DNA of 64,000 nt from UWMA-0277 sp965183885 (GTDB lineage: Bacteria; Bacteroidota; Bacteroidia; Flavobacteriales; BACL11), in assembly GCA_965183885.1 (NCBI GenBank), contig OZ238992.1, positions 1,922,001 to 1,986,000 of the forward strand, read 5' to 3'. Below, in pieces: positions 25,912 to 35,509 of the stretch; position 1 is the first letter of the stretch; each line of letters opens with the position of its first letter. A model generated the notes under the pieces. It saw only the letters and a list, made by a program, of their open reading frames with translations, was not told the DNA's origin and searched no databases. A program made the translations under genes and the position numbers.

Positions 25912-26762
25912 TAGGAAAGTAAATAAATTGCAAAAGAAGATAATAGGATTCCAAACCAGTTTAGCCTACTAAGTTGTTCCTTATAGAGCAGGACTCCAAC
26001 TAGGGTTGAAGTAAGTACTACACCTATGCTGATTAATGGAAAAACAACAGTGCTATTAAGAGTTTGTAGTGCTTTTAGGAAAAATACTAGAGAAAAAAAG
26101 TTAGGTATACCAAGTGCAACTCCCCAATAAATGCTTTTTGCTTGAAGCTTTACTTTATTTTTGAAGCTAGAGATTAATAAAATGAGTATTCCGCTAATGC
26201 TTGCACTAGCAAAGAGTACCATAAAATATAAGTAGTTGTTCTCGTTTGGAAATTGTTGAGCAAAATCATTAAAGATACTATCGGCTATACCTTGTCCAAT
26301 AAAAATAAAGAGTATCGCTCCTAGGTATTTGCTGTCAAAATTAATTTTCCCTGCTTCAGTGGAGGAAAAATAAATTCCTGCTAGTGCAAATATAAGGCCA
26401 ATACCAAGGTTTAGAGTAAGGCTAGCACTAGGGTATAGGGCTAAACTAACTGATACAGGAATAATAACAGACATCTTATTGGCAACGGTAGTAATTGAAA
26501 TTCCTATTTTTTGTGTGCCAAAAGAATAAAACATGAAAACAATTATAAAAAGGAAGCCCATACTTACTGCATGTACAATCCAGTCGGCAGTTAGTATAGC
26601 ATTAAGAGTTACTGTATTGTTAAAATACAATAAGGCACAAATTGCTGCAGTAGCATAATTAACTATTAACCCCTGTAAATTAGCTACTTTATACTTTTGA
26701 AACTGCTTAAATATAATGATTAAGACATTGAATAATAGTATGGTATAAATAATATTATTCAT
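25911..26762 (-). CDS. EamA/DMT superfamily transporter
   Basis: 283 residues with about ten membrane helices in two repeats (GLIVNYATAAICALLYF in the first half, GVALGIPNFFSLVFFLKALQTL and VVLTSTLVGVLLYKEQLSRLNWFGILL in the second), the plan of drug/metabolite transporters. Substrate unknown. Its start overlaps the ribD end by 8 nt; whether it moves a flavin precursor is untested speculation suggested only by the ribD link. Confidence 0.88.
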   Translation of the reverse strand: MNNIIYTILLFNVLIIIFKQFQKYKVANLQGLIVNYATAAICALLYFNNTVTLNAILTADWIVHAVSMGFLFIIVFMFYSFGTQKIGISITTVANKMSVIIPVSVSLALYPSASLTLNLGIGLIFALAGIYFSSTEAGKINFDSKYLGAILFIFIGQGIADSIFNDFAQQFPNENNYLYFMVLFASASISGILILLISSFKNKVKLQAKSIYWGVALGIPNFFSLVFFLKALQTLNSTVVFPLISIGVVLTSTLVGVLLYKEQLSRLNWFGILLSSFAIYLLS

Positions 26763-27783
26763 TGATAATAAGCGCTAGTTTATCTTCTGTAGTATTAGTT
26801 TTAGAATATATTTTTCCATTGATACTTGGAGTTTCTACACCGTTATTAAGTATTTTATTTGCAGTAAAAACCCTTGCTTCATCCCATATATTAGCATCAA
26901 TAAATGTTTGTAAAGTTTTGCTTCCTCCTTCAACAATTAAAGACTGAATATTTAATTTATATAAATATTCTAAAATACTATTAATTAAGTTGTTAAAATC
27001 TATTTTAATAAAAGTATTACTTCCTTTTTTTTTTGATTTTAATGCATTAAAAATGATGGTTTCTGCTTCATTATTAAATAACTTTAAGTCCTCAGAAAGT
27101 TTTAAATTGCTATCAAGCACAATTCGTGTAGGGTTATTTCCTTTTACCTGACGAACGGTTAGGGAAGGGTTGTCTTTTTCAGCTGTAGTTCTACCTACAA
27201 GTATGGCAGTTTCTTCAGCTCGCCATTGATGCACTAACTCTTTGGATTTACTAGAGGTCATCCAAAATGGTTCTTTTTGGTCTTTAGGAGCTATGAATCC
27301 ATCTTTACTTTTTGCCCATTTAAGAATGATGTAAGGGCGTTTCTTCTCATGAAAAGTGAAAAACCGCTTGTTTAAGAGTCGGCTTTCTTTTTCTAAAATT
27401 CCAACACTTACTTCAATGCCCTTGTTTCTCATTTTTGCTATTCCTTTTCCAGCAACTTCAGAAAAAGAATCAATACAACCAATAACTACTTTTGGTATTT
27501 TATGTTCAATAATTAAGTTAGAACAGGGAGGAGTTTTTCCAAAATGAGCACAAGGTTCTAGGTTTACATAGAGGGTAGATTTTGAGAGTAAACTTTTATC
27601 TTTTACACTAGCAATTGCATTAACTTCAGCATGAGCTGCTCCATAATTTTGATGATAGCCTTCTCCAATAATTTCACCATTATATACAATAACAGAACCT
27701 ACCATAGGATTTGGAGCTACATGGCTTAATCCTTTTTGGGCTAAGCTTAAACATCTTTTCATGAAAATCTCCTCAGTTTGCAT
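26755..27783 (-). CDS. ribD: Bifunctional riboflavin biosynthesis deaminase/reductase RibD
   Basis: 342 residues. N-terminal deaminase (residues ~1-145) with zinc motifs HAEVNAI and PCAHFGKTPPC; C-terminal reductase (residues ~150-340) starting PYIILKWAKSKDGFIAP and including MTSSKSKELVHQWRAEETAILVGRTTAEKDNP and LIVEGGSKTLQTFI. It converts the pyrimidine from GTP cyclohydrolase II through two steps of riboflavin synthesis. First gene of a four-gene overlapping operon and divergent from prmC. A -7 element lies exactly 4 nt before the ATG. Confidence 0.97.
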   Translation of the reverse strand: MQTEEIFMKRCLSLAQKGLSHVAPNPMVGSVIVYNGEIIGEGYHQNYGAAHAEVNAIASVKDKSLLSKSTLYVNLEPCAHFGKTPPCSNLIIEHKIPKVVIGCIDSFSEVAGKGIAKMRNKGIEVSVGILEKESRLLNKRFFTFHEKKRPYIILKWAKSKDGFIAPKDQKEPFWMTSSKSKELVHQWRAEETAILVGRTTAEKDNPSLTVRQVKGNNPTRIVLDSNLKLSEDLKLFNNEAETIIFNALKSKKKGSNTFIKIDFNNLINSILEYLYKLNIQSLIVEGGSKTLQTFIDANIWDEARVFTANKILNNGVETPSINGKIYSKTNTTEDKLALIINE

Positions 27784-27787
27784 GGCT

Positions 27788-27813
27788 CAAAAATAGCAAA
27801 TTGAATACATTTG
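27788..27813. promoter_or_regulatory. Back-to-back leaderless promoters of ribD and prmC
   Basis: Minus-strand TATTTTTG at 27795-27788 ends 4 nt before the ribD ATG. Plus-strand TACATTTG at 27806-27813 ends 4 nt before the prmC ATG. The whole 34-bp gap is thus two mirrored promoters, each predicted to start transcription at the start codon. Confidence 0.55.
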
Positions 27814-27817
27814 TGGC

Positions 27818-28651
27818 ATGGAAAGAGTTAGCAATATTATAGCCTATTTTAAACAGGAGTTAGCAGGTGTTGCTCCTGATAGGGAGCTTGTTTCTTGGGC
27901 ATATATTGTTATGGAGCACTTCTTAGGTTTTGATCGTGCCGCAACCATTATTAATGCAAATACTTTGCTTTCTCCTGAAATGTTTGATAAAATAGTAAAA
28001 ACTGTTGAAGCCTTAAAAACACAAGAACCCTTACAGTATATCTTAGGGGTAACGGAGTTTTATGGCTTAAAGCTTAAGGTAAATAAGCATACCTTAATTC
28101 CTAGACCTGAAACAGAGGAGCTGGTAAATTGGATACTTAAAGATGATTTTAACAGTGCTTTAGATATAGGTACAGGGAGTGGCTGTATTCCTATTGCTTT
28201 GGTAAAACATACTAAGGCTTTAATTTCAGCTATAGATGTGTCAGAAGGGGCATTATCTGTTGCAAAAGAAAATGCTAAAGAACATGGAGTTAAAATTAAC
28301 TTCTTACATCAGGACATTCTTAAGACAGAGCGTTTAGAAAACGTAGATGTAATCATAAGTAACCCCCCTTATGTTTTGGAATCAGAGAAAGAATTTATGC
28401 TGTTAAATGTATTGGGACATGAGCCTGCTTCAGCGCTTTTTGTTCCTGATAATAATCCTTTATTGTTTTATAATAATATTGCTGAACTGGCAGTTAAAGC
28501 TTTAAATAAAGGAGGGAGGCTATATTTTGAAATCAATGAGCGTTTTGCTGAGCAAACTATAGCAATGCTACAGGAAAAAGGTTTTGTTAATATAGCGTTA
28601 AAAAAAGATATAAACGATAAGGATAGAATGATAAAAGCTATCAAGAAATAA
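27818..28651 (+). CDS. prmC: Release factor glutamine methyltransferase PrmC
   Basis: 277 residues. N-terminal helical domain (residues ~1-80) for release-factor binding, then the methyltransferase: TLIPRPETEELVNWIL, ALDIGTGSGCIPIAL (AdoMet motif I) and VIISNPPYVLESEKE with the NPPY that places the Gln side chain. It methylates the GGQ glutamine of RF1 and RF2. Predicted leaderless transcript, divergent from ribD. Confidence 0.96.
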   Translation: MERVSNIIAYFKQELAGVAPDRELVSWAYIVMEHFLGFDRAATIINANTLLSPEMFDKIVKTVEALKTQEPLQYILGVTEFYGLKLKVNKHTLIPRPETEELVNWILKDDFNSALDIGTGSGCIPIALVKHTKALISAIDVSEGALSVAKENAKEHGVKINFLHQDILKTERLENVDVIISNPPYVLESEKEFMLLNVLGHEPASALFVPDNNPLLFYNNIAELAVKALNKGGRLYFEINERFAEQTIAMLQEKGFVNIALKKDINDKDRMIKAIKK

Positions 28652-28652
28652 T

Positions 28653-28660
28653 TATTTTTG
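28653..28660 (+). promoter_or_regulatory. -7 element before the small NTF2-like gene and ligA
   Basis: TATTTTTG, directly after the prmC stop, 19 nt before the ATG at 28680. Probably drives the run 28680-33080. Confidence 0.45.
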
Positions 28661-28679
28661 AACAAGAAAAATTAAAAAG

Positions 28680-29141
28680 ATGATAACAAAAGAAGAAGTA
28701 TTAGATTTCCAGAACAAATGGGGAGAAGGAATTATTAGTATGAGTAAAACCTTTAAAGAAGGAGGTGATTATACTGGAGAAGCAAAGGTATTTATTAGTG
28801 ATTTATATGCTTATGAAACTGAAGGTATACTTTTTAAACCAACACTTGCTGCTGATGCTCAATTCAGATTAGATAAAGTTGCTGCATTATCGTATTTTGT
28901 AGGTGGTAATGCTGATTTTCAGGAAGATGGAGGTTTTGCTATTAAAGGGTGGAATAGTGTAAGATGGGAAAATGCTGGAATTAAAATAGAAGGTTCAATT
29001 GCAATATGTATGGGGAATTACTTCTTTGGAAAAGAAAATGAAGCAGATTTGAAAGTAGAATATTCTGTTGTACTAAAGAAGCTAGAAGATGGAACAGTAA
29101 AAATGATTTTACACGATTCACATTTGCCTTTTAGTAAATAA
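28680..29141 (+). CDS. Conserved small protein, NTF2/SnoaL-like fold
   Basis: 153 residues, no signal peptide. An N-terminal helix (EVLDFQNKWGEGIISMSKTF) followed by curved-sheet strands and a C-terminal VKMILHDSHLPFSK, where the H-x-S-x-x-P end is usual in SnoaL/NTF2-like proteins. Such proteins in databases are sometimes called phosphoribosyl-AMP cyclohydrolase, but no cyclohydrolase metal motif is present here. Directly abuts ligA (stop TAA then ATG). Function unknown. Confidence 0.65.
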   Translation: MITKEEVLDFQNKWGEGIISMSKTFKEGGDYTGEAKVFISDLYAYETEGILFKPTLAADAQFRLDKVAALSYFVGGNADFQEDGGFAIKGWNSVRWENAGIKIEGSIAICMGNYFFGKENEADLKVEYSVVLKKLEDGTVKMILHDSHLPFSK

Positions 29142-31133
29142 ATGAACGAAATAGAAAGAATAAACTTTCTTAGAAAGGAATTGGCAGCCCATAATCATTC
29201 TTATTATGTGCTGGACAAACCTATAATTTCTGATTTTGAGTTTGATAACTTAATGTCAGAGTTACAAGCTTTAGAGGAAAGGCATTCTGATTTATTTGAT
29301 GTAAACTCTCCAACCCAAAGGGTAGGTGGTGCTGTTTTGGAAAGCTTTAATGCTGTTAAGCACAAGTACAGGATGTTATCCTTAGGAAATACCTATACCA
29401 CTACAGATTTACAAGATTTTGATACAAGATTGCATAAGCTTACAGATGATGTAATTGAATATGTTTGTGAGCTAAAATATGATGGGGTTTCTATTAGTTT
29501 AACCTATAAAGATGGGGCTTTAGTACAAGCACTTACCAGAGGAGATGGAACTCAGGGTGATGATGTAACTGCTAATGTAAAAACAATAAGAAGCATACCT
29601 TTAAAGTTAAAAGGCAATTATCCTGATGAGTTTGAGATTAGGGGAGAGATTTTTCTCCCTTTAAAAGGTTTTAATCAAATGAATGAAGGTAGAGTGTCGT
29701 TAGGTTTAGAACCTTATGCTAACCCTAGAAATACAGCTTCAGGAAGTTTAAAGCTTTTAGATACTAAAGAGGTAGCGAATAGACCTTTGGATTGTTATTT
29801 ATACTATCTGCTAGGTGATAATTTGCCAACAGATAATCATTATGATAATTTACAAAGAGCAAAAGAATGGGGTTTTAAGATACCAGAGGAAGTTCAGCAT
29901 TATAAAACTATTGAGGAAGTATTAGGTTTTATTAGTAAATGGGATGAAAAACGCCATAACTTGCCTTATGAAATAGATGGTATTGTAATAAAAGTAAATA
30001 ACACTAACTTGCAAGAGGAAATGGGTTTTACGGCTAAATCTCCTAGGTGGGCAATATCTTATAAATTTAAGGCAGAGCAAGCTATTACGCGTTTAAATGA
30101 AATTACTTACCAAGTTGGGCGTACAGGTGCAATAACTCCTGTTGCTAACTTAGAGCCTGTTCAATTGGCTGGTACAACGGTAAAAAGAGCCTCTTTGCAT
30201 AATGCAGATCAGATTGCTAAACTAGATATCCGAGAAGGAGATGTAGTGTTTATTGAAAAAGGAGGAGAGATAATACCTAAAGTAGTAGGAGTTAAATTTA
30301 AAGATAGAGATTTGTTTTCTAAGCCTACTAGCTATATAAAGCATTGCCCCTCTTGTGCTACAGAGTTAGTTCGTAAGGAAGGAGATGCAAAACATTTTTG
30401 TCCTAATAGTGAATTGTGCCCTCCGCAGATAAAAGGAAAGTTTGAGCATTTTATAAGCCGTAAAGCAATGAATATTGATGGCTTGGGAGGAGAGACAATT
30501 GAGCTTCTAATAGCCGAAGGTTTAATTAAAGATATTGCAGATTTATATTGTTTGAAAAAAGAAGATTTACTTCCTTTGGAGCGTATAGCAGAGAAATCAG
30601 CAGATAACTTACTACTAGGAATAGAGCAGTCAAAAAGTATTCCTTTTGAACGCTTGTTATTTGGTTTAGGGATTCGCCATGTTGGAGAAACAGTTTCAAA
30701 GGTATTGGTGAAGCATTTTAAAACTATTGATGCAATTATTAATGCAACATTAGAAGAGCTTATAGCTGTAGATGAAATAGGAGGTATTATTGCTGAAAGT
30801 GTAGTTGATTATTTTTCAAAAGAAAAGAATAGTATACTAATTGATCAGTTAAAAGATTTAGGTTTGCAATTTATATCAACCCTAGAAGATAGTACAGTTT
30901 CTACACGCCTTAAAGGAATGAAAATAGTAGTTTCTGGAGTGTTTCATAGTTATAGTAGAGTAGCGTTAAAAAAAATGATTGAAGCTCATGGTGGAAAGAG
31001 TGTGAGTAGCATATCAAAAAACACTACTTTTGTCCTCGCTGGAGATAATATGGGGCCTTCAAAAAAGCAGAAGGCAGAAGACTTAGGGATAGAGTTGATA
31101 ACAGAAGAAGAATTTATAGCAAAAATTAGCTAA
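29142..31133 (+). CDS. ligA: NAD-dependent DNA ligase LigA
   Basis: 663 residues, normal length. Domain Ia start (YYVLDKPIISDFEFDNLM), adenylation motif CELKYDGVSISLTYKDG with the reactive Lys, EIRGEIFLP, OB fold with YQVGRTGAITPVA, a four-Cys zinc finger (CPSC, then C and C in HFCPNSELCP), helix-hairpin-helix repeats and a C-terminal BRCT domain (KGMKIVVSGVFHSYSR to TEEEFIAKI). Seals nicks in replication and repair. Its stop overlaps the next start by 1 nt. Confidence 0.98.
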   Translation: MNEIERINFLRKELAAHNHSYYVLDKPIISDFEFDNLMSELQALEERHSDLFDVNSPTQRVGGAVLESFNAVKHKYRMLSLGNTYTTTDLQDFDTRLHKLTDDVIEYVCELKYDGVSISLTYKDGALVQALTRGDGTQGDDVTANVKTIRSIPLKLKGNYPDEFEIRGEIFLPLKGFNQMNEGRVSLGLEPYANPRNTASGSLKLLDTKEVANRPLDCYLYYLLGDNLPTDNHYDNLQRAKEWGFKIPEEVQHYKTIEEVLGFISKWDEKRHNLPYEIDGIVIKVNNTNLQEEMGFTAKSPRWAISYKFKAEQAITRLNEITYQVGRTGAITPVANLEPVQLAGTTVKRASLHNADQIAKLDIREGDVVFIEKGGEIIPKVVGVKFKDRDLFSKPTSYIKHCPSCATELVRKEGDAKHFCPNSELCPPQIKGKFEHFISRKAMNIDGLGGETIELLIAEGLIKDIADLYCLKKEDLLPLERIAEKSADNLLLGIEQSKSIPFERLLFGLGIRHVGETVSKVLVKHFKTIDAIINATLEELIAVDEIGGIIAESVVDYFSKEKNSILIDQLKDLGLQFISTLEDSTVSTRLKGMKIVVSGVFHSYSRVALKKMIEAHGGKSVSSISKNTTFVLAGDNMGPSKKQKAEDLGIELITEEEFIAKIS

Positions 31134-31675
31134 TGCAATTTATAGAGGATACAAAGCAAAGGATTGGACAATGGGTTTTTCAAAGGGAGTTGAAAACGAA
31201 TAAACGCTTAAAGGCTGTTTGTAATTTAGATGATGCAAAGTCAGTTGGGATATTATATGACGCAACATCTGAAGAGCAGATTAAACAAATAAAACCTTTT
31301 GTTGATTATTTCTTTAACTTAAGAAAAGATGTAAAGGCTTTAGGTTATGTTAATGCCAAGCAGCTTTCTTATTGTCATACTCCTAAATTACAATATGATT
31401 TTTTTTATCAAAAAGATTTGAACTGGTACTATAAACCTCAGAGCTATATCATAGATAATTTTGTAAAAAAGGAATATGATATCTTAATTAATTTATGTGA
31501 TAGTAGTTGTATTCCTGTAAAGTATCTAGTAGCAAGTTCTATTGCTCACTTTAAGATAGGACAGCATGAGGAAGGTTATGAAATATACGATTTGATGTTG
31601 GCTTTAAAAGAAGATAAAAGTATGGAAAAACTCATGCATGAGATAAAACATTATATCAACTTAATAAATAAATAA
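31133..31675 (+). CDS. DUF6913-like cytoplasmic protein
   Basis: 180 residues without signal peptide. The pattern (RELKTNKRLKAVCNLDDAKSVGILYDATSEEQ, the DFFYQKDLNWYYKP segment, then YDILINLCDSSCIPVKYLVASSIAHFKIG) matches a Bacteroidota family I know as DUF6913 that is often next to dapA. No function known. Translationally overlaps ligA by 1 nt and lies 2 nt before dapA. Confidence 0.65.
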   Translation: MQFIEDTKQRIGQWVFQRELKTNKRLKAVCNLDDAKSVGILYDATSEEQIKQIKPFVDYFFNLRKDVKALGYVNAKQLSYCHTPKLQYDFFYQKDLNWYYKPQSYIIDNFVKKEYDILINLCDSSCIPVKYLVASSIAHFKIGQHEEGYEIYDLMLALKEDKSMEKLMHEIKHYINLINK

Positions 31676-31677
31676 GA

Positions 31678-32547
31678 ATGGAAATGATTAAAGGAACAGG
31701 TGTAGCATTAGTTACTCCTTTTAATACTGATTTAAGTGTAGATTATAAAGGGTTAGAGCAGCTATTAAACCATGTAATTGATGGTGGTGTAGATTATTTA
31801 GTTTTGATGGGTACTACTGGAGAAAGTGCAGTTTTAACAAAAGATGAAAAACAAAATGTAATAGCTTTTTGTAAAAAGATAAATAATGGAAGGCTGCCTA
31901 TAGTATTAGGAATTGGAGGGAATAATACTTTGGCTTTAGTAGAAGAAATTAAGCATACTGATTTTGCAGGTGTTGATGCTGTGCTTTCAGTTTCCCCAGC
32001 TTATAACAAACCTACACAGGAAGGTATTTACCAGCATTATAAAATGATAGCTGAAGCATGTCCTTTGCCAATTATCTTGTATAATGTTCCTGGGCGTACA
32101 GCTTCAAATATGACTGCTGATACTACTTTACGTTTGGCAAATGATTTTGAAAATATAGTTGCAGTTAAGGAAGCATCAGGGGATATGGATCAAATCATGA
32201 AAATATTAAAAGATAAACCTAGTAATTTTGTAATGCTATCGGGTGATGATGGTTTAACCTTGTCTATGATTTATTTGGGAGCAGAGGGTGTAATATCTGT
32301 TATAGGACAATCTCATCCTAAGGAATATTCTGATATGGTTTCTTTTGGAATGTCAGGGAATAATAATATTGCAAATCAAATACATTATAAATTATATGAT
32401 TATTATGGGCCACTTTATAATGAAGGAAACCCTGTAGGTGTAAAGGCTTGTCTTGAGTTGATAGGTGTTTGCAAGGCTGTTGTTCGCCCACCACTTGTTG
32501 AGGCGAGTGCTGCAATAAAGAATGAACTAAAAGGTTTATTAAACTAA
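31678..32547 (+). CDS. dapA: 4-hydroxy-tetrahydrodipicolinate synthase
   Basis: 289 residues, usual length. TIM barrel with GTGVALVTPF, GTTGESAVLTKDE, PIVLGIGGNNT, PLPIILYNVPGRTASNM (catalytic Tyr) and IVAVKEASGDMDQ (Schiff-base Lys). It joins pyruvate and aspartate semialdehyde in lysine and diaminopimelate synthesis. Its stop overlaps the glutathione peroxidase start by 1 nt. Confidence 0.97.
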   Translation: MEMIKGTGVALVTPFNTDLSVDYKGLEQLLNHVIDGGVDYLVLMGTTGESAVLTKDEKQNVIAFCKKINNGRLPIVLGIGGNNTLALVEEIKHTDFAGVDAVLSVSPAYNKPTQEGIYQHYKMIAEACPLPIILYNVPGRTASNMTADTTLRLANDFENIVAVKEASGDMDQIMKILKDKPSNFVMLSGDDGLTLSMIYLGAEGVISVIGQSHPKEYSDMVSFGMSGNNNIANQIHYKLYDYYGPLYNEGNPVGVKACLELIGVCKAVVRPPLVEASAAIKNELKGLLN

Positions 32548-33080
32548 TGAAATATCTAATTCCACTACTTATGGCACTATTTTCTTTCTCCACTACAAAT
32601 GCACAAGAATCAATTTATGATATTGCAATAAACGATATTAAAGGGAATCCTATCGATTTAAATGCATTTAAAGGGAAGTATATCATGTTTGTTAATGTGG
32701 CCTCGGAGTGTGGTTTTACACCTCAATATGAAGGGCTAGAGGAATTGCATAAAAAGTATAAAGACAATTTAGTGTTAATTGGTTTGCCTTGTAATCAGTT
32801 TGGAGGACAAGAACCAGGAGGGGCACAAGAAATACAAGAGTTTTGTAAATTAAACTTTGGTGTTACTTTTTTATTGACCGAAAAAATTGAAGTTAAAGGG
32901 GAAGGACAGCACCCGCTTTACAAATGGCTTACTAGTAAAAGTCTTAATGGAGAATCAAATTCTTCAGTAAAATGGAACTTTCAAAAGTATATTATAAACA
33001 GGGAAGGAGTTTTTGTAAATTACTTTTACTCAATAACAAAGCCATTAAGCTCTAAAATCACTTCTATATTAGAGCAATAA
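32547..33080 (+). CDS. Secreted glutathione peroxidase family protein
   Basis: 177 residues. N-terminal signal peptide (LIPLLMALFSFSTTNA, cleavage before Gln), so it acts outside the cytoplasm. Family motifs: MFVNVASECGFTPQYEGL with peroxidatic Cys-55, LIGLPCNQFGGQEPG with Gln and a possible resolving Cys, and VKWNFQKYIIN with the Trp-Asn pair of the active site. Such Cys-type enzymes usually use thioredoxin rather than glutathione. Starts on the dapA stop codon. Confidence 0.92.
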   Translation: MKYLIPLLMALFSFSTTNAQESIYDIAINDIKGNPIDLNAFKGKYIMFVNVASECGFTPQYEGLEELHKKYKDNLVLIGLPCNQFGGQEPGGAQEIQEFCKLNFGVTFLLTEKIEVKGEGQHPLYKWLTSKSLNGESNSSVKWNFQKYIINREGVFVNYFYSITKPLSSKITSILEQ

Positions 33081-33141
33081 AATAAAATTATTGCAGTTTA
33101 CTAGATAGAAAAATAATTTAGGAATATCCAATTATTGCATT

Positions 33142-33149
33142 TATCTTTG
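33142..33149 (+). promoter_or_regulatory. -7 element of the bamD operon
   Basis: TATCTTTG, 16 nt before the bamD ATG at 33166 (a second ATG follows directly at 33169). Likely drives bamD to recN. Confidence 0.55.
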
Positions 33150-33165
33150 CCACCCATTAAAAATT

Positions 33166-33960
33166 ATGATGAGAAAAATTACAAGCATTATTCTACTTAC
33201 TTTACTTATTGCTTCTTGTGGAGAATATCAGAAAGTATTAAAAAGTGATGATTACAACTATAAATACACAAAAGCTATTGCCTACTATGAAGCTGAAGAC
33301 TATAATAGGGCACTTCCAATTTTTGATGAATTAGTTACAGTGCTTAGAGGAACTGCTAAGATGGAAGAGGTGAGCTATTATTATGCATATTGTCATTATT
33401 CTACTGGAGAAAACTTAATGGCAGCTTATTTATTTAATTCTTATTATAAATCCTACCCAAATAGTAAGCACACTGAGGAATGTAAATATATGAGTGCTTA
33501 TTGTCATTATCTTGAAGCTCCTAATTATACTTTAGATGCAACAAATAATTACAAAGCAATAAAGGAGTTGCAGAGCTTTATTGATGCTTATCCTAATAGC
33601 GAAAGAGTAGAAAAGAGTAATGAGTTGATTGATGAGTTAAGAGCTAAGTTGTCTTTAAAAGCATTTGAGAATGCAAGACAATACTATTTAACTGAGAATT
33701 ATAAATCAGCAATTATTGCTTTAGACAATGTGCTTATTGACTTTCCTTCTTTTGATAGAAGAGAAGAGGTACATTTTCTAATTGTTAAATCTTCTTATTT
33801 ATTAGCAATAAATAGTATCAGTACTAAAGTAGAGGAGCGTTTAAAAGCAACACTTGATGCTTATGCTCAATTTACAGACAATTATCCTAATAGTACTTAT
33901 TTAAAAGAGCTAGAAAGAACACATACAAAAACTTTAAAATCATTAAAAGAACTTAACTAA
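33166..33960 (+). CDS. bamD: Outer-membrane assembly lipoprotein BamD
   Basis: 264 residues. Lipobox LIASCGEY gives lipidation at Cys-18. Then about five tetratricopeptide-like units (YTKAIAYYEAEDYNRALPIFDELV, YYYAYCHYSTGENLMAAYLF, PNSKHTEECKYMSAYCHY), the BamD plan. It works with BamA in folding outer-membrane barrels. Followed 6 nt later by the omega subunit gene, the usual order in Flavobacteriia. Confidence 0.92.
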   Translation: MMRKITSIILLTLLIASCGEYQKVLKSDDYNYKYTKAIAYYEAEDYNRALPIFDELVTVLRGTAKMEEVSYYYAYCHYSTGENLMAAYLFNSYYKSYPNSKHTEECKYMSAYCHYLEAPNYTLDATNNYKAIKELQSFIDAYPNSERVEKSNELIDELRAKLSLKAFENARQYYLTENYKSAIIALDNVLIDFPSFDRREEVHFLIVKSSYLLAINSISTKVEERLKATLDAYAQFTDNYPNSTYLKELERTHTKTLKSLKELN

Positions 33961-33966
33961 ATTATT

Positions 33967-34320
33967 ATGAAATTTAAAAACACCGGAGCACAGAAATCTA
34001 CAATTACTAGAAATGTTGATAGTTTTGTTTCAAAAACAGATAACATTTTTAAAGCTGTATCAGTAATGGCAAAAAGATCTTCTCAAATTAATGAAAAAAT
34101 GAAAGAGGAGTTGATGGATAAACTACAAGAATTTGCTTTAACTCAAGAGCAGTTGGATGAAGTTTTTGAAAATCAAGAGCAGATTGCAGTTTCTAAATTC
34201 TATGAAAGCTTGCCAAAACCTTGGGCAATTGCGATGAAAGAATTATTAAACGATGAAATTTACATGCGTGATAATTTGCAAGAGGAAAAGGAAGAGGATG
34301 AATCAAACCAAGATGCTTAA
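33967..34320 (+). CDS. rpoZ: RNA polymerase omega subunit, Bacteroidota type
   Basis: 117 residues. Segment NIFKAVSVMAKRSSQINEKMKEEL matches the omega core (usually xxxRARQI), followed by the Bacteroidota-specific ENQEQIAVSKFYESLPKPWAIAMKELL. Omega helps assemble the polymerase. Its position between bamD and coaBC is conserved in the group. The acidic end (EEKEEDESNQDA) overlaps the start of coaBC in another frame. Confidence 0.88.
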   Translation: MKFKNTGAQKSTITRNVDSFVSKTDNIFKAVSVMAKRSSQINEKMKEELMDKLQEFALTQEQLDEVFENQEQIAVSKFYESLPKPWAIAMKELLNDEIYMRDNLQEEKEEDESNQDA

Positions 34321-35509
34321 TAGAAAGAAAGTATTACTAGGGGTATCAGCTAGCATTGCAGCTTATAAAACAGCTGAATTGGTACGTTTATTGAAAAAAT
34401 CAGGAGCTTCAGTTAGAGTAATTCAAACTGAAGCTTCTTTGGATTTTGTAGCTCCCTTAACTTTAGCTACATTATCTGAAAATCAGGTTCTGAGTAAAAT
34501 GGTTGACGCCGAAAGTGGTGAGTGGAATAGTCATGTTGAACTAGGTTTATGGGCAGATATTATGCTTATAGCGCCACTTACAGCAAACACTATGGCAAAA
34601 ATGGTAAATGGGGTTTGCGATAACTTATTATTAGCAACTTATTTATCGGCAAAGTGCCCAGTTTATTTTGCTCCAGCTATGGATTTAGATATGTACAAGC
34701 ATCCTTCAACGGCTAGTAATATTGTAAAGCTAGAGAGTTTTGGGAATATATTAATTCCTTCAGGATTTGGAGAATTAGCTAGTGGACTAGTAGGTGAGGG
34801 ACGTATGGCAGAGCCTTCTGAGATTATTGAGCATATAAATAATGATTTAAATAAGAAGCTTACATTATCAGGAAAAAAGGTATTAATTACTGCTGGACCT
34901 ACTCATGAAGCAATTGATCCTGTTCGTTTTATAGGAAACAGGTCTTCAGGAAAAATGGGAATTGCTTTAGCACTTGAGGCTGCAAGTAAAGGAGCAAAAG
35001 TAGATTTAGTGTTAGGGCCAACTCATTTGGACTGTAAGCATTCAAATATTACAGTACATAGGATTGAGAGTGCAAGTGAGATGCATGATATGGTAAATAT
35101 TCATTTTAAGGCTTCAAATATTTCAATATTTGCTGCTGCTGTAGCTGATTATACTCCAGAGTTAAAAGCAGTACATAAGATTAAAAAGAAGGATAGTAAA
35201 CTAGCAGTATCACTAATAAAAACTATTGATATTTTAGCAGATATGTCAGCCAAAAAACAATCTGGACAGTTTGTAGTAGGATTTGCTTTGGAAACTGAGA
35301 ATGAATTGGAAAATGCTAAACAAAAATTAGTCCGTAAGAAATTAGATATGATAGTTCTTAATTCTTTAAACAATAAAGGAGCAGGCTTTGGACATAATAC
35401 TAATAAAATAACTATTATTGACAAGCATAATAATAGTAGTAATTATGATTTGAAAGAGAAACAAGAGGTGGCAAGAGATATTATTAATAAAATTATTGAA
35501 ATTAGCTAA
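34298..35509 (+). CDS. coaBC: Bifunctional phosphopantothenoylcysteine decarboxylase/phosphopantothenate-cysteine ligase
   Basis: 403 residues from the ATG at 34298, preceded by the purine-rich GGAAGAG; the ATG at 34313 is also possible, and an in-frame ATG at 34253 is less likely because it lies deep in rpoZ. CoaC part: KVLLGVSASIAAYKTAELV, APLTANTMAKMVNGVCDNLL (FMN site) and YFAPAMDLDMY with the PAMD-type motif. CoaB part from ~residue 185: KVLITAGPTHEAIDPVRFIGNRSSGKMG and FAAAVADYTPE. Two steps of coenzyme A synthesis. Overlaps rpoZ by 23 nt. Confidence 0.95.
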   Translation: MNQTKMLNRKKVLLGVSASIAAYKTAELVRLLKKSGASVRVIQTEASLDFVAPLTLATLSENQVLSKMVDAESGEWNSHVELGLWADIMLIAPLTANTMAKMVNGVCDNLLLATYLSAKCPVYFAPAMDLDMYKHPSTASNIVKLESFGNILIPSGFGELASGLVGEGRMAEPSEIIEHINNDLNKKLTLSGKKVLITAGPTHEAIDPVRFIGNRSSGKMGIALALEAASKGAKVDLVLGPTHLDCKHSNITVHRIESASEMHDMVNIHFKASNISIFAAAVADYTPELKAVHKIKKKDSKLAVSLIKTIDILADMSAKKQSGQFVVGFALETENELENAKQKLVRKKLDMIVLNSLNNKGAGFGHNTNKITIIDKHNNSSNYDLKEKQEVARDIINKIIEIS